64,000 nucleotides of DNA from Xanthomonas indica (GTDB taxonomy: Bacteria; Pseudomonadota; Gammaproteobacteria; Xanthomonadales; Xanthomonadaceae). Under the pieces are notes generated by a model. That model did not search any database and was not told where the DNA came from. It worked only from the letters and a program-made list of their open reading frames with translations. The position numbers and the translations under genes were made by a program. How positions within the stretch are numbered: the first letter of the stretch is position 1; each line of letters opens with the position of its first letter. This document shows, piece after piece, positions 10,649 to 20,679 of the stretch. The stretch is from assembly GCF_040529045.1 (NCBI RefSeq), contig NZ_CP131914.1:1534501-1598500 (forward strand), in the 5' to 3' direction.

Positions 10649-11569
10649 ATGACCAGCGCAGCCTTCTATCCGATCGGAACCCCCGGCGTGCCCTGGGGCG
10701 CCGCCGAGAAGGCGGCCTGGCTGGCCGGGCAGCCGCGCCGGCGTAGCTACCAGGACGAAGTGGTCGCTGCCATCGAAGACCTGCGCGGGCACTGGGACGT
10801 GGTCGAGTACGGGCAGTTGGCGTACGCGCAGGAGCGCTATCCGTTGCTGGCGCTGCGCAGCCGCGGTTGGGACGACGCGCTGCCGTGCATGCTGGTCACC
10901 GGTGGCGTGCATGGCTACGAGACCAGCGGCGTGCACGGCGCGCTGCAGTTCGCGCAGCAGCACGCGCAGGACTACGCCGGCCGCGCCAACGTGCTGCTGG
11001 CGCCGTGCGTGAGCCCCTGGGCGTACGAGCGCATCCACCGCTGGAACGCCGATGCGATCGATCCCAACCGTTCGTTCCGCGCCGACAGCCCGGCGCAGGA
11101 ATCGGCGGCGCTGCTGCGTCTGGTCGCGCCGTTGCGCGATCGGGTGCGCATGCACATCGACCTGCACGAGACCACCGACAGCGACGAGTCCGAGTTCCGC
11201 CCGGCGCTGGCCGCGCGCGATGGCATCGCCTACGAACCGGGCGGCATCCCCGACGGCTTCTACCTGGTCGGCGACAGCGAGAATCCGCAGCCGGCCTTCC
11301 AGCAGGCGGTGCTGGCCGCGGTGGCGCAGGTTACCCACATCGCGCCGGCCGACGCCGCGGGCACATTGATCGGCACGCCGCTGGCGGCGCCGGGGGTCAT
11401 CAACTACCCGGTGAAGCGGCTGGGCCTGTGCGCGGGCATCACCGACGCGCGCTACACCACCACCACCGAGGTGTACCCGGACAGCGCCAGCGCCACGCCG
11501 CAGCAGTGCAACGCCGCGCAGGTGGCGGCGGTGCGCGCGGCGATCGACTACGCCCTGGCGCATCCGTAG
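10649..11569 (+). CDS. M14-family zinc hydrolase (carboxypeptidase/aspartoacylase-like)
   Basis: The 306-residue protein shows the zinc-binding pattern of the M14/succinylglutamate desuccinylase superfamily: H-x-x-E in GGVHGYETSGVHGAL (about residues 86-100), then HIDLHETTD near 170 with the third ligand, and a late TTTEVYP that can supply the catalytic Glu. It has no signal peptide, so it is cytoplasmic. Such proteins trim C-terminal residues or N-acyl groups; the substrate is not evident. A 29-bp perfect hairpin follows the stop. It is divergent from the amylase gene across 277 bp. Confidence 0.85.
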   Translation: MTSAAFYPIGTPGVPWGAAEKAAWLAGQPRRRSYQDEVVAAIEDLRGHWDVVEYGQLAYAQERYPLLALRSRGWDDALPCMLVTGGVHGYETSGVHGALQFAQQHAQDYAGRANVLLAPCVSPWAYERIHRWNADAIDPNRSFRADSPAQESAALLRLVAPLRDRVRMHIDLHETTDSDESEFRPALAARDGIAYEPGGIPDGFYLVGDSENPQPAFQQAVLAAVAQVTHIAPADAAGTLIGTPLAAPGVINYPVKRLGLCAGITDARYTTTTEVYPDSASATPQQCNAAQVAAVRAAIDYALAHP

Positions 11570-11589
11570 GCGCAAGCCGGCTGCACGCT

Positions 11590-11659
11590 CCGTAGGGGCG
11601 GCTTCAGCCGCGACCGGCCTCCCCGGGAACGCCGGTCGCGGCTGAAGCCGCCCCTACGG
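11590..11659. repeat. REP hairpin, 29-bp perfect arms
   Basis: The arms 11590-11618 and 11631-11659 are exact reverse complements (starting CCGTAGGGGCGGCTTCAGCC), with a 12-nt loop. The hairpin lies 20 bp after the M14-like gene and may stop or stabilise its transcript. It belongs to the same family as the hairpin at 39766-39834. Confidence 0.85.
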
Positions 11660-11761
11660 GGTCGTTCGATGCCGAGGGTTGCCGGCGCGGTGACGGTGGC
11701 AGCGGTGGGCACGGTCCCGGCCGCGCGCTACGCTTGTCCGCCCTTGTTCGCCATGCACGCC

Positions 11762-12319
11762 ATGTCCATCGTCCTCACGCCGTTCGCCCGCACCCGCCTG
11801 TTTCCGCGCGACGGCCGCCGCAACGCGATCCAGGACTGCACGCCGGAGCAGTTCGAGCAGCATCTCAACACGCACGCGCCGCTGCAGGTGCTGGACGGCT
11901 ACGCGCCGTTCTGCAAGTTGCACGTGCATCGCAACTGGACCTCGACGCGCTGCCTGACCGTGCCGATCACCGACGCCAACCGGCGCCTGCTGCGCTCCGG
12001 CTACGAGGCACGCAGCCGCGAGGAACTGCCGGTGCTGGTGCGCTGGTTCGAAGGCGTCGAGCCGCCGGTGGCCGCCTATCTGCTGCCGATCCTCTACAGC
12101 CGCGAACAGCTCGCGCACGAGGGGGCGCCGATCGAGGCCGACTGGGGCGTGGTCGGTTGCCTGTATACCGCCGAGCCGCAGGAGATTCCGATGGCGCCGA
12201 TCACCATGCTGCGCAATGCGCTGGGCGTAGAGGAGGGCGGCTCGGGCGTGGCGCTGGATCGCGACGCCTACCGGCGCAGCGTGGCGTTCTGGGAGCACAA
12301 CGCCAACTGGCGGCCGTAA
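11762..12319 (+). CDS. DUF3228 family protein
   Basis: The 185-residue cytoplasmic protein matches the DUF3228 pattern from memory: MSIVLTPFARTRLFP at the start, a central KLHVHRNWTSTRCLTVPIT, and a C-terminal PMAPITMLRNALG followed by a conserved tryptophan-containing end. The function is unknown; the family is usually 180-200 residues, so this copy is complete. ATGs at 11753 and 11762 are both possible, and neither has a clear ribosome-binding site. A decayed second copy of its 3' end sits at 22902-23033, which shows that this gene or its relative was duplicated in the region. Confidence 0.75.
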   Translation: MSIVLTPFARTRLFPRDGRRNAIQDCTPEQFEQHLNTHAPLQVLDGYAPFCKLHVHRNWTSTRCLTVPITDANRRLLRSGYEARSREELPVLVRWFEGVEPPVAAYLLPILYSREQLAHEGAPIEADWGVVGCLYTAEPQEIPMAPITMLRNALGVEEGGSGVALDRDAYRRSVAFWEHNANWRP

Positions 12320-12833
12320 GCGCTATGCGCGCGCCATCTGCGCGCAGCGAGCCGGTTGTACGCATGCATCGATGAGTGCGCGACGGTGATGCTTGCGCCG
12401 GTCACAGCGCAGGTGTGATCGCCGCTTGCCTGCGGCGGCTCCATGCGCTGTTACGTCTGTGGTCCTGCGTCTTGTACCTTGCCGAAGTCGACAAGGCCGT
12501 GCTGCATCAGTGTGCATGCCTGTTCACTGGCGCACGCGCGCAAGAGTAAACAGCGCGCTATTGACCACTTTCACGGCGGAGCCATGTCCGTTCATCCGGT
12601 CCGCACGGGATGGGCATCAAGTTTGCGCACGGCAGGACGATAGCGAGAGGGTGGGCCACACGCAGCAGTGCCGGGAAGCGATTTCCGGCGGCGCGTCGTG
12701 GCCGGTGGGGAAGGCGTCCCGGGCAGCAGGTCATCGGCACGGACACGCGCGCTCGCGCCGTGCGCCGCGGCGGGCTGTGCTGCGCGGCGCGTTCTCCGCG
12801 ACCGCATTCCCTCCCCCCGCCAAGGAAGTTGTC
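12320..12833. other. Intergenic region upstream of the chemoreceptor
   Basis: This 514-bp gap contains several short open frames, but none has a convincing ribosome-binding site or recognisable motif. A half-site GGTGTGATCGCC near 12410 recalls a CRP/Clp half-operator but lacks its partner. The chemoreceptor promoter must lie here. Nothing else was identified. Confidence 0.5.
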
Positions 12834-15281
12834 ATGTCCACTCCGTCGCCGCATCGCCGTCGCGGCAGCGTCGCCAAACGCCTGATGCTGGGTACCGGCC
12901 TGCTCGCGCTGGCCTGTTTCGGCCTGACCGCGATGATCATCTACTGGCGCAGCAGCGATGCGTTGCTGTCGACCTCGCGCACCAGCATCGAGAACCTCGC
13001 GCAACTGGAAGCGCAGCGCGTGTCGCGCGAGATCGGCGTGGCCTTCGACGCCAGCGAGGCGCTGGCCAACAGCTTCCGCGTGCAGCACGGCGCCGGCGGC
13101 CTGTCGCGTACCACCGCCACCGCGGTGCTGCGCAGCCAGCTCGATGCGCATCCGCAGTGGCTGGGCATCAGCACCATGTGGGAGCCGGACGCGTTCGACG
13201 GCAACGACAAGGGCTTCGTCGGTGCCGAGGGCCACGACGCCACCGGCCGCTACATGACCTGGTGGTCGCGGCAGAACGGCACGCTGGTGCGCGAGGCGCT
13301 GCGCGACTACGAGAAGCCGGGCGACGGCGACTGGTACCTGCTGGCGCGCAACACGCACAAGCCGGTGGTGATCGAGCCGTACTACTACCCGGTGGCCGGC
13401 AAGGACACGCTGATGACCACGCTGGCCACGCCGATCCTGGAGAACGGCCGCTTCCTGGGCGTGGTCACCGTCGACTTCACCCTCGATACCCTGCAGCAGC
13501 GCATCGCCGCGCTGCGGCCGATGGGCGAGGGCCATGCCAGCCTGTTGTCGCCGTTGGGCATGGTGATGGCCAGCCGCGATCCGCAGCAGGTCGGCAAGAC
13601 CCGCAACGACGCCTGGTCCAAGGACATGCTCGCGCGCGTGGCCAAGGGGCAGGTGGTGTTCGACCATCGCCGTGCCGATGGCGAGGATGCGTTGAACGTG
13701 TTCGTGCCGCTGAAGATCGGCGATGCGCCGCAAGCGTTCGCGCTGGGCATCTCGGTGCCGTACGCGCTGGTGATGGCCAAGGCGCGTGCGTTGCTGTGGA
13801 CCATCGCCGCGGTCGGCCTGCTCTCGGCGCTGGTGCTGAGCGGCGCGCTGTACCTGCTGCTGCGCCGGCAGGTGCTCGATCCGTTGGCCGAGGCGGTGCG
13901 CGTGTCCTCCGCGGTCGCCGCCGGACGCCTGGACAGCCAGGTCCGCCACCGTCGCGACGACGAGCTGGGGCAGTTGCTGGACGCGATGGGCAGCATGCAG
14001 ACGCAGTTGCAGGCGGTGATGCAGGCGCAGGCGGAGATGGCGCAGCGCCACGACGCCGGCGAGATGAGCTACCGGATGGACGCCGAGCGCTTCCCCGGCG
14101 AGTACGGACGCATGGTCCACGGCACCAACGCGCTGGTCGCCGCGCATGTGGACGTGCAGCGGCGCCTGGTCGAGGTGATGTCGCAGTACGCGATCGGCAA
14201 CATGCAGGTGGACATGGAGCCGCTGCCGGGCGAGAAGGCGGCGATCACCGAGGCGATGCGCACCACCAAGCACAGCCTGCAGGCGATCAACCAGGCCATC
14301 ACCGAGCTGGCGCAGGCGGCCGCCTCCGGCGATTTCTCCCGGCGCGGCGATGCCGAGCGCTTCCAGTACGACTTCCGCGGCATGGTGGTCGGGCTGAACC
14401 GCCTGATGGAGCTGACCGAAGGGAACCTCTCGGCCTTGTCGGCGTTGTTGCGCGCCGTGGCGCAGGGCGACCTCACCGCGCGCATGCACGGCGAGTTCCA
14501 TGGCGTGTTCGCGCAGATGCGCGACGATGCCAATGCCACCGTGGAGCAGTTGACCGGCATCGTCGGCCGCATCCAGCAGGCCACCACCGCGATCAACACC
14601 GCCGCCGGCGAAATTGCGGCCGGCAACGACGACCTGTCGCGCCGCACCGAGCAACAAGCCGCCAACCTGGAAGAAACCGCGGCCTCGATGGAGGAACTGA
14701 CCTCCACGGTGAAGCAGAACGCCGAGCATGCGCACCAGGCCAACCGACTGGCGCAGGACACCGCCGGCGTGGCCTCGCGCGGCGGCGCGGTGGTCGAGCA
14801 GGTGGTGGAGACCATGACAGGTATCGCCGCGGCCTCGAAGAAAATGGCCGAGATCATCGGTGTGATCGACGGCATCGCCTTCCAGACCAACATCCTGGCG
14901 CTCAATGCCGCGGTGGAGGCGGCGCGTGCCGGCGAGCAGGGTCGCGGCTTTGCGGTGGTGGCAAGCGAGGTACGTGCGCTGGCACAGCGGTCGGCGACCG
15001 CGGCGCACGAGATCAAGGGCCTGATCGACGCCTCGGTCGGGAAGATCGACGACGGCACCGCGCTGGTCAACGGCGCCGGCGACACCATGCGCGAGGTGGT
15101 GGCCAGCGTGCGCCGGGTCACCGACATCATGAGCGAGATCGCCGCCGCTTCGCAGGAACAGAGTGCCGGCATCGAACAGGTGGGCAAGACCATCGTGCAG
15201 ATGGACGAGGTGACGCAGCAGAACGCCGCATTGGTCGAGGAAGCCACGGCGGCGGCGCGGGCGATGGAAGAGCAGGCCTAG
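12834..15281 (+). CDS. Methyl-accepting chemotaxis protein, C-terminally truncated by a stop codon
   Basis: The 815-residue transmembrane receptor senses ligand in the periplasm and controls CheA. Order: TM1 (about residues 18-40), a double-Cache-like sensor (about 40-310, with [18 protein letters not shown]), TM2 (about 318-343), HAMP, and a signalling hairpin near 674-735 containing [23 protein letters not shown]. The frame ends at TAG (15279-15281) right after AMEEQA. Continuing past that codon reads ELQRAVALFKLAAPSPGG and on to a TGA at 15375-15377, the usual tail of xanthomonad receptors. That old stop overlaps the next gene's ATG. The signalling core is intact, so function may persist. 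Confidence 0.93.
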   Translation: MSTPSPHRRRGSVAKRLMLGTGLLALACFGLTAMIIYWRSSDALLSTSRTSIENLAQLEAQRVSREIGVAFDASEALANSFRVQHGAGGLSRTTATAVLRSQLDAHPQWLGISTMWEPDAFDGNDKGFVGAEGHDATGRYMTWWSRQNGTLVREALRDYEKPGDGDWYLLARNTHKPVVIEPYYYPVAGKDTLMTTLATPILENGRFLGVVTVDFTLDTLQQRIAALRPMGEGHASLLSPLGMVMASRDPQQVGKTRNDAWSKDMLARVAKGQVVFDHRRADGEDALNVFVPLKIGDAPQAFALGISVPYALVMAKARALLWTIAAVGLLSALVLSGALYLLLRRQVLDPLAEAVRVSSAVAAGRLDSQVRHRRDDELGQLLDAMGSMQTQLQAVMQAQAEMAQRHDAGEMSYRMDAERFPGEYGRMVHGTNALVAAHVDVQRRLVEVMSQYAIGNMQVDMEPLPGEKAAITEAMRTTKHSLQAINQAITELAQAAASGDFSRRGDAERFQYDFRGMVVGLNRLMELTEGNLSALSALLRAVAQGDLTARMHGEFHGVFAQMRDDANATVEQLTGIVGRIQQATTAINTAAGEIAAGNDDLSRRTEQQAANLEETAASMEELTSTVKQNAEHAHQANRLAQDTAGVASRGGAVVEQVVETMTGIAAASKKMAEIIGVIDGIAFQTNILALNAAVEAARAGEQGRGFAVVASEVRALAQRSATAAHEIKGLIDASVGKIDDGTALVNGAGDTMREVVASVRRVTDIMSEIAAASQEQSAGIEQVGKTIVQMDEVTQQNAALVEEATAAARAMEEQA

Positions 15282-15373
15282 GAACTGCAGCGCGCGGTGG
15301 CGCTGTTCAAGCTCGCGGCGCCATCGCCGGGCGGCCTGGGTGCGTCGAGCCGGACGCGGCTGGAGCTGGTGTC

Positions 15374-16156
15374 ATGAGGGCCGTGCGCACGGGCATGCTG
15401 CTGATCGCGTTGGGCGCCGCTGCACCGGCCTGGGCCGGGACCGCCAGCGCCAATCTGGCGGCGACCTCGAACTACGTCTCGCGCGGATTCGAGCAAAGCT
15501 GGGGCCGGCCGGTGGTGCAGGGCGGGCTGGACGTGGCCGCGGACAGCGGCTGGTATGCCGGCACCTGGGCATCGGGGGTAAGCCCGTACTTCATCGAAGG
15601 CGGGCACGTGGAGTGGGACGTGTATGCCGGTTACGCGGCCAGCCGTGGCGACTGGGGCTGGCGCGCCGGCATCTACCACTACGCCTATCCCGGCGCGCGC
15701 ATGAGCGCCAGCGGCACCCGCTACGACTACGGGGAGGCCATCGTCGCCGGTCACTGGCGCACACTGGAGCTGTCCTACGCCAGTACCTGGACGCGCGACT
15801 ACTTCGGCTACAACAGCGCCACGCTGGGCGTCGGCCAGGGCCGGCACTCGCGCGGCTCCGGCTATCTGGCCTTGGACGCCACGCTGCCGCTGGCCTCGGA
15901 CTGGCAGGTGAGCGTGCATGCCGGCCACCAGCACGTACGCAACTTCGCCGACTACGGCTGGACCGACGCGCGCGTGGGCCTGAGCCGCACCTGGCGCGGC
16001 ACCGAGTTCGGCGTGAGCTATGCACGCGCCTGGAACAGCGCCGGCGTCTATCGCCGCTACACCACGGGCGTGGCGGATGGGGATGGCCGGGTACATGTCT
16101 CCAACCCGATCGACGGCGCCTGGGCGTTCACCATCAAGCGCAGTTTCACCCTGTAG
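15374..16156 (+). CDS. TorF-family putative outer-membrane porin
   Basis: The 260-residue product has a signal peptide ending AAPAWA and continues GTASANLAATSNYVSRGFEQS, the start pattern of the TorF/gcw_chp family. Alternating aromatic strands follow (DVYAGYAASRGDWGWRAGIYHY, SYASTWTRDYFGYN) and the chain ends in a strand with a terminal hydrophobic residue (IKRSFTL), as outer-membrane barrels do. Its ATG overlaps by four bases (ATGA) the ancestral stop of the chemoreceptor frame, so the two were once translationally coupled. The substrate is unknown. Confidence 0.8.
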   Translation: MRAVRTGMLLIALGAAAPAWAGTASANLAATSNYVSRGFEQSWGRPVVQGGLDVAADSGWYAGTWASGVSPYFIEGGHVEWDVYAGYAASRGDWGWRAGIYHYAYPGARMSASGTRYDYGEAIVAGHWRTLELSYASTWTRDYFGYNSATLGVGQGRHSRGSGYLALDATLPLASDWQVSVHAGHQHVRNFADYGWTDARVGLSRTWRGTEFGVSYARAWNSAGVYRRYTTGVADGDGRVHVSNPIDGAWAFTIKRSFTL

Positions 16157-16303
16157 CGCACGCCACTCCCGTCGCCGGCAGCGGCGTGCGCCGACGCTTC
16201 CGAAGCCCTTGGTGCGATCGCCCTCCGCGCCATGCGCTACGCATGGACGAGGCCGACGCCGGACCCCGCCGCCCGCCGCCAGGCATTGACGTCGGTCGCT
16301 AAA

Positions 16304-16322
16304 GTAAATAAGAATCGTTTTC
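16304..16322. promoter_or_regulatory. Fur-like box ahead of the FecI-type sigma gene
   Basis: GTAAATAAGAATCGTTTTC agrees with the 19-bp Fur consensus GATAATGATAATCATTATC at 13 positions. It lies about 60 bp upstream of the sigma-factor start, in an AT-rich island of a GC-rich gap. The iron-uptake context raises the likelihood; the match alone is moderate. Confidence 0.5.
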
Positions 16323-16383
16323 TTTTGTTGGGGGCGAGCCACGCGCGTCGAAGCGGCCCCATGCCGCTTCGCTCGGGGGTCGC

Positions 16384-16878
16384 ATGCTTCTCCATCGGGA
16401 TTCGCTCGGTCAGCTCTACCGTGATCATCAGCCCTGGCTGCAGCGCTGGCTTGCCGGGCGTCTGGGCTGCCGCGACGTCGCCGCCGATCTGGCGCAGGAC
16501 ACCTTCGCGCGCCTGCTCAGCGGACGCGACCTTGCTTGCCTGCACGAGCCGCGCGCCTATCTGACCACCGTCGCCAAGGGCCTGATGGCCAACTGGTGCC
16601 GGCGGCAATCCTTGGAGCGCGCCTACCTGCAACGGCTGGCGGCGCTGCCGGAGTCAGCGATGCCGTCGGCCGAACAGCAGGCGCTGGTGCGCGAGGCGCT
16701 GGAGGCGATCGATGCGATGCTCGACGGCCTGCCCGCGCAGGCGCGCCGGGTGTTCCTGCTGTCGCAGTTCGACGGGCTCGGTTACGCCGAGATCGCCAGC
16801 CGGCTGGGGGTGTCGCTCAGCACGGTCAAGCGGCACATGAAGCGCGCCCTGCTCGGTTGCCTGCTGCATGCGCCCTGA
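16384..16878 (+). CDS. FecI-like ECF sigma factor
   Basis: The 164-residue protein has the two-domain ECF layout. Region 2 is at about residues 10-75 (LYRDHQPWLQRWLAGRLGC, DLAQDTFARLL) and region 4 at about 110-158 (LDGLPAQARRVFLLSQFDGLGYAEIASRLGVSLSTVKRHMKRAL). The AQDTF and LPA-x-x-R-x-V-FLLS patterns are typical of the FecI/PvdS group. It overlaps the FecR-type gene by 11 bases and heads a four-gene run with a TonB receptor. It should direct transcription of that receptor gene when released by FecR. Confidence 0.93.
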   Translation: MLLHRDSLGQLYRDHQPWLQRWLAGRLGCRDVAADLAQDTFARLLSGRDLACLHEPRAYLTTVAKGLMANWCRRQSLERAYLQRLAALPESAMPSAEQQALVREALEAIDAMLDGLPAQARRVFLLSQFDGLGYAEIASRLGVSLSTVKRHMKRALLGCLLHAP

Positions 16879-17863
16879 GCCGGCGGACGCGGGGCTGGAT
16901 CCGCGTGTCCTGGAGCAGGCGGTGGAGTGGCTGGTCCGGCTGGGCGACGACGCGGCCGGCGAGGCCGAGCACGCCGCATGCGCGCGCTGGCGGGCGCAGC
17001 ACCCCGATCACGCCCGTGCCTGGGCGCGCGTGGAGCGCCTGCACGACCTGATCGCGGCGGTACCGGCGACGCTGGCGCGGCCGGTGCTGGACCGCCCGTC
17101 GCGTGGCGGGCGCCGCGCGGCGATCAAGTCGGTGGGCGCGTTGCTGCTGCTGGCGCCCGGCGCGTGGCTGGGCTGGCAGTGGCTGGGCCGGTCGCCGGCC
17201 GGCGCGACGCTGCAGACGGCGGTCGGCGAACGCCGGCGGCTGCGCCTGGACGATGCGAGCCTGCTCGAGCTGGACACGGACACCGCGCTGCAGGTGGCCT
17301 TCGGTGCGCAGCAGCGCCTGCTCCGCCTGCGCCACGGAAGGATCCTGGTGACGACCGCGGCCGACCCGCAGCGCCCCGCCCGCGCATTCCGGGTGACCAC
17401 CGCCGATGGCGCGCTGCAGGCGCTGGGCACGCGCTTCGAGGTGCGCGCCGATGCCGGCGGCACGCGCGTGGCGGTGCTGGAGGGCGCGGTGCTGGCGCAG
17501 CCGGGCGCGGCGGCGCGTCCTTGCCGGGTGCCGGCCGGGCAGGCGCTGCGTTTCGATCGCCGCCACTGCGGCGCGCTGCGGGCCATCGCGCCGGGAGCCG
17601 CCGCCTGGACGCGCGGCATGCTGGTCGCCGATGCGTGGCCGCTGGCGGAGCTGTTGCGCGAACTGGGCCGCTACCGCCGCGGCGTGCTGCGCTGCGATCC
17701 GGCGATCGCCGGGCTGCGGGTGTCCGGCGCGTTCCCGGTGGACGATCCCGAGCGCAGCCTGGCGCTGCTGGAAGCGACCTATCCGGTGCGCGTGCGGCGG
17801 CAGGCGGACGGCTGGTGGACCACGCTGGCGCCGCGCGAGCGCGTGCCTACGCAACCGCGCTGA
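16868..17863 (+). CDS. FecR-family anti-sigma/sigma regulator
   Basis: The 331-residue inner-membrane protein carries a signal from the outer-membrane receptor to the sigma factor. It has an N-terminal cytoplasmic DUF4880-like helix bundle (about residues 9-50, with AVEWLVRLGDDAAGEAE and a WRAQHPDHARAW motif), one transmembrane helix (about 78-97) and a periplasmic FecR domain (about 105-210, with VGERRRLRLDDASLLELDT, LGTRFEVRAD and VLEGAVLA). The C-terminal STN-like part contacts the receptor's signalling domain. The start overlaps the sigma gene, which implies coupled translation. Confidence 0.92.
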   Translation: MRPEPADAGLDPRVLEQAVEWLVRLGDDAAGEAEHAACARWRAQHPDHARAWARVERLHDLIAAVPATLARPVLDRPSRGGRRAAIKSVGALLLLAPGAWLGWQWLGRSPAGATLQTAVGERRRLRLDDASLLELDTDTALQVAFGAQQRLLRLRHGRILVTTAADPQRPARAFRVTTADGALQALGTRFEVRADAGGTRVAVLEGAVLAQPGAAARPCRVPAGQALRFDRRHCGALRAIAPGAAAWTRGMLVADAWPLAELLRELGRYRRGVLRCDPAIAGLRVSGAFPVDDPERSLALLEATYPVRVRRQADGWWTTLAPRERVPTQPR

Positions 17864-17922
17864 CACTTTTTCGCGACTCGCGTGGCAAGGCTGCGAATCC
17901 TTCTTCGTCGAGTCCATCGCCC

Positions 17923-20679
17923 ATGCGTCGCCTCCCACGTCCCTTCCGCGCCAGCCTGCTGGCCGTCGCCCTTGCCGCCGTGCCACCGTCCCTCGCCCAC
18001 GCGCACAGCGCCCCGGTCGATCTGCCGGCCGGTCCGCTCGGCAGTGCCCTGAGCACCTTCGCCGGGCAGCGCGGCATCGCGCTGGCGTTCGATCCCGCGC
18101 TGACCGAGGGCCGGCAGGCGCCGCCGCTGCAAGGGCAGGTGGATGATCGCGAAGGCCTGGAGCGCCTGCTGGCGGGATCGGGGCTGCGCCTGATCGCGCG
18201 CGCCGACGGCAGCTACACCCTGGTGCCGGCCCCGGCCGGCACCGCGGCGCTGCCGTTCGCGCCGCTGCGCATCGGCGCGCAGCGGACGTTTCCGTACTCG
18301 GAGGGAATGGCGCTGGACCAGGCTTACCTCGAGGGCGCGCCGAAGGGCGACGGCGACATCGCCACGCTGCTGCGGATCGATCCGGCCGTACAGTTCAGCG
18401 AGACCGCGCGCAGTTCGCGCAACATGGGCGAGATCCGTCCCGCCGACATCAGCATCAACGGCGCGCCGTTCTACCAGAACCTGTTCCTGCTGGACGGGGT
18501 GAGCTTCAACAACGACATCGATCCGACCTTCGACAACCCCAACCATTTCGCCGACGTGCCCAGCCACTCCCAAGGCGTGGCGGTGGACACCGATCTGCTG
18601 GAGAGCGTGACCGTCTACGACAGCAACGTGCCGGCGGCCTTCGGCAACTTCACCGGCGGCGTGGTCGATGCGCAGACCCGCAAGGCCGGCGATGCGCTGC
18701 GCGGCAAGCTCTGGTGGCGGATGGCGCGTTCGGCCTGGGACGAGATCATCGTGCCGACGGGCCAGGAGCAGAGCTTCGCGCAGTCGGCCAGCGCGTCCTA
18801 CCAGCCGCGCTACGACAAGGCCAAGTTCGGCCTGCGCCTGGAAGGGCGGACCGCGTCCGGCCTCGGCCTGGTCGGCACGCTGGTGCGCACGCGCTCGGAG
18901 ATTCCGCTGCGCGGCTACACCGCCGGCAACCTCAGCAGCAGCGACAGCAACCGCAAGACGCAAACGCGCCAGAACAGCGCGGTCACCCTGGCCGCGGACT
19001 GGCGCGGCCAGAGCGGCCTGGAGCTTGGCGCCAGCCTCGCCTATGCGCCCAGCGACGACCGCTACTTCATCCAGAACGCCAACAACGCCTGGTTCGACCT
19101 GAAGTCCGGCGGCCCGGTGCTGAGCCTGCGTGCCAATGCCGAGCACGGCGCCTGGCGTTTGCGCAACACGCTCAGCTACAGCGACCTGGAGAGCTCGCGG
19201 CGCAGCCAGGTGAACTACTGGAAGGCCTGGGCGAAGTCGGCAGCCTACGACTGGGGCGTCAACAACAGCAGTTTCGAGGGCAGCTGGGGCAACGTCGACC
19301 AGCACGATCGCAAGCTCGGCTACCAGCTCCAGCTCGACCGCGAAGCCTTCGCCTGGGGCGCGACCCGCCACGAACTGCAGGCCGGCGTGTCCTACCAGCG
19401 GCGCAAGGCGAACTACGCCCGCCTCAACGACCACCTCTCCTACCTGCAACCCTACGCCACGACCAGTTGCACCACCGCCGACGGGCGCGTGGACAGCGAC
19501 AGCTGTTCGCTGTCGCCGGTGGCGGCCACGTCCGGCACGCTGATCGCCGGCCGCGGACAGTATTTCCGGCGCCTGACGATCTACCGCGCGGGCGAGTTCG
19601 CGGTCAGCGGCGACGAATGGGCGGCGTGGCTGCAGGACGACATCCGCATCGGCGACCTCAGCCTGCGTCCGGGCCTGCGCCTGGACCAGGACGATATCTG
19701 GGACAGGGCCACGCTGGCGCCGCGCCTGGCCGCCTCGTGGGACCTGCGCGGCGACCGCGCGACGGTGCTCAGTGCCGGCCTCAACCGCTACTACGGGCGC
19801 AACTTCTTCAGCTATCTGCTGCGCGAAGGGCGCGAGCGCCTGGGCCTGACCAAGACCCGCAGCAGCAGCCGCACCGCCTGGGACAGCGTCACCGGCACCA
19901 GCGGCGGCTCCAGCAACCGCCTGGCCGACGTCGACATTCCCCATACCGACGAATGGACGGTGGGCGTGGACCAGCGCTGGGCAGGCATGGAGATCGGCCT
20001 GAAGTACGTCAACCGCGACAACCGCGACGAAGTGCTGCGACAGTCGGTCCGCAGCAACGATGCCAGCGGCGCCTACGCCACGAACGTCTACGAGTATGTC
20101 AACAAGGGCCGCAGCCGCAGCGCGGTCTATACCCTGAGCGTGGCGCCGCAGGCGCCGCTGGTGTGGGGCGGCAGCACCACGCAGGCGCAGTTCGCGTTCG
20201 ACTACACCGACAGCCGGCGCAACTACTCCGATTACCAGTCGAGCTGGAACGACGCCGCGGACGCGCTGGTGCTGTACAAGGGACAGCCGACGTGGCTGTA
20301 CGACCTGCCGGCCACCGACTTCGCGCGCCGGTGGAACGCACGCCTGTCCACGCAGACCCGGCGTGCGCTGGGACCCGGCGAACTGCTGTGGAGCAATTTC
20401 CTGCGCTACCGCGCCGGCTTCCGCAACATCCTGCAGCGCGGCAGCGCCGACTACCAGGGACAGACCCTCGACGTCTATGCCGACGTGGTCTATCCGCGCT
20501 CCTTCAGCCTCGATACCACCCTGGAATACAGCGTCGAGCTGCCGCGCGCGCAACAGGTCTACGCGCGGCTGGAGGCGATGAACGTGCTCAACCGGGCCAA
20601 CCCCATCGTCGGCGCCGGCAGTTCCGCCTACTACGAAGCCGGGCGCAGCTATTGGCTGGAAGCCGGCTACCGCTTCTGA
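17923..20679 (+). CDS. TonB-dependent receptor with N-terminal STN signalling domain
   Basis: The 918-residue outer-membrane receptor has a signal peptide (cleavage near AHAHS), an STN domain (about residues 30-80, LPAGPLGSALSTFAGQRGI and ERLLAGSGLRL), a plug, and a 22-strand barrel ending in YRF. Plug marks include DISINGAPFYQNLFLLDGVS and NFTGGVVDAQTRKAG. The STN domain and the upstream FecI/FecR pair identify it as a signalling transducer-type transporter. The ligand is unknown; a ferric siderophore or haem-like compound is the usual case, and a Fur-like box precedes the operon. The following peroxidase gene starts within its stop codon. Confidence 0.93.
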   Translation: MRRLPRPFRASLLAVALAAVPPSLAHAHSAPVDLPAGPLGSALSTFAGQRGIALAFDPALTEGRQAPPLQGQVDDREGLERLLAGSGLRLIARADGSYTLVPAPAGTAALPFAPLRIGAQRTFPYSEGMALDQAYLEGAPKGDGDIATLLRIDPAVQFSETARSSRNMGEIRPADISINGAPFYQNLFLLDGVSFNNDIDPTFDNPNHFADVPSHSQGVAVDTDLLESVTVYDSNVPAAFGNFTGGVVDAQTRKAGDALRGKLWWRMARSAWDEIIVPTGQEQSFAQSASASYQPRYDKAKFGLRLEGRTASGLGLVGTLVRTRSEIPLRGYTAGNLSSSDSNRKTQTRQNSAVTLAADWRGQSGLELGASLAYAPSDDRYFIQNANNAWFDLKSGGPVLSLRANAEHGAWRLRNTLSYSDLESSRRSQVNYWKAWAKSAAYDWGVNNSSFEGSWGNVDQHDRKLGYQLQLDREAFAWGATRHELQAGVSYQRRKANYARLNDHLSYLQPYATTSCTTADGRVDSDSCSLSPVAATSGTLIAGRGQYFRRLTIYRAGEFAVSGDEWAAWLQDDIRIGDLSLRPGLRLDQDDIWDRATLAPRLAASWDLRGDRATVLSAGLNRYYGRNFFSYLLREGRERLGLTKTRSSSRTAWDSVTGTSGGSSNRLADVDIPHTDEWTVGVDQRWAGMEIGLKYVNRDNRDEVLRQSVRSNDASGAYATNVYEYVNKGRSRSAVYTLSVAPQAPLVWGGSTTQAQFAFDYTDSRRNYSDYQSSWNDAADALVLYKGQPTWLYDLPATDFARRWNARLSTQTRRALGPGELLWSNFLRYRAGFRNILQRGSADYQGQTLDVYADVVYPRSFSLDTTLEYSVELPRAQQVYARLEAMNVLNRANPIVGAGSSAYYEAGRSYWLEAGYRF

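Noticed and set aside
12405-12420. GGTGTGATCGCC considered as a CRP/Clp operator
   Set aside because: Only one half-site is present; the partner TCACA is missing at the right spacing.
12443-12643. 66-codon frame upstream of the chemoreceptor
   Set aside because: No binding site, no homology pattern, and it overlaps other random frames.
12558-15008. 816-codon antisense frame opposite the chemoreceptor
   Set aside because: Shadow of a well-defined receptor gene; no motif.
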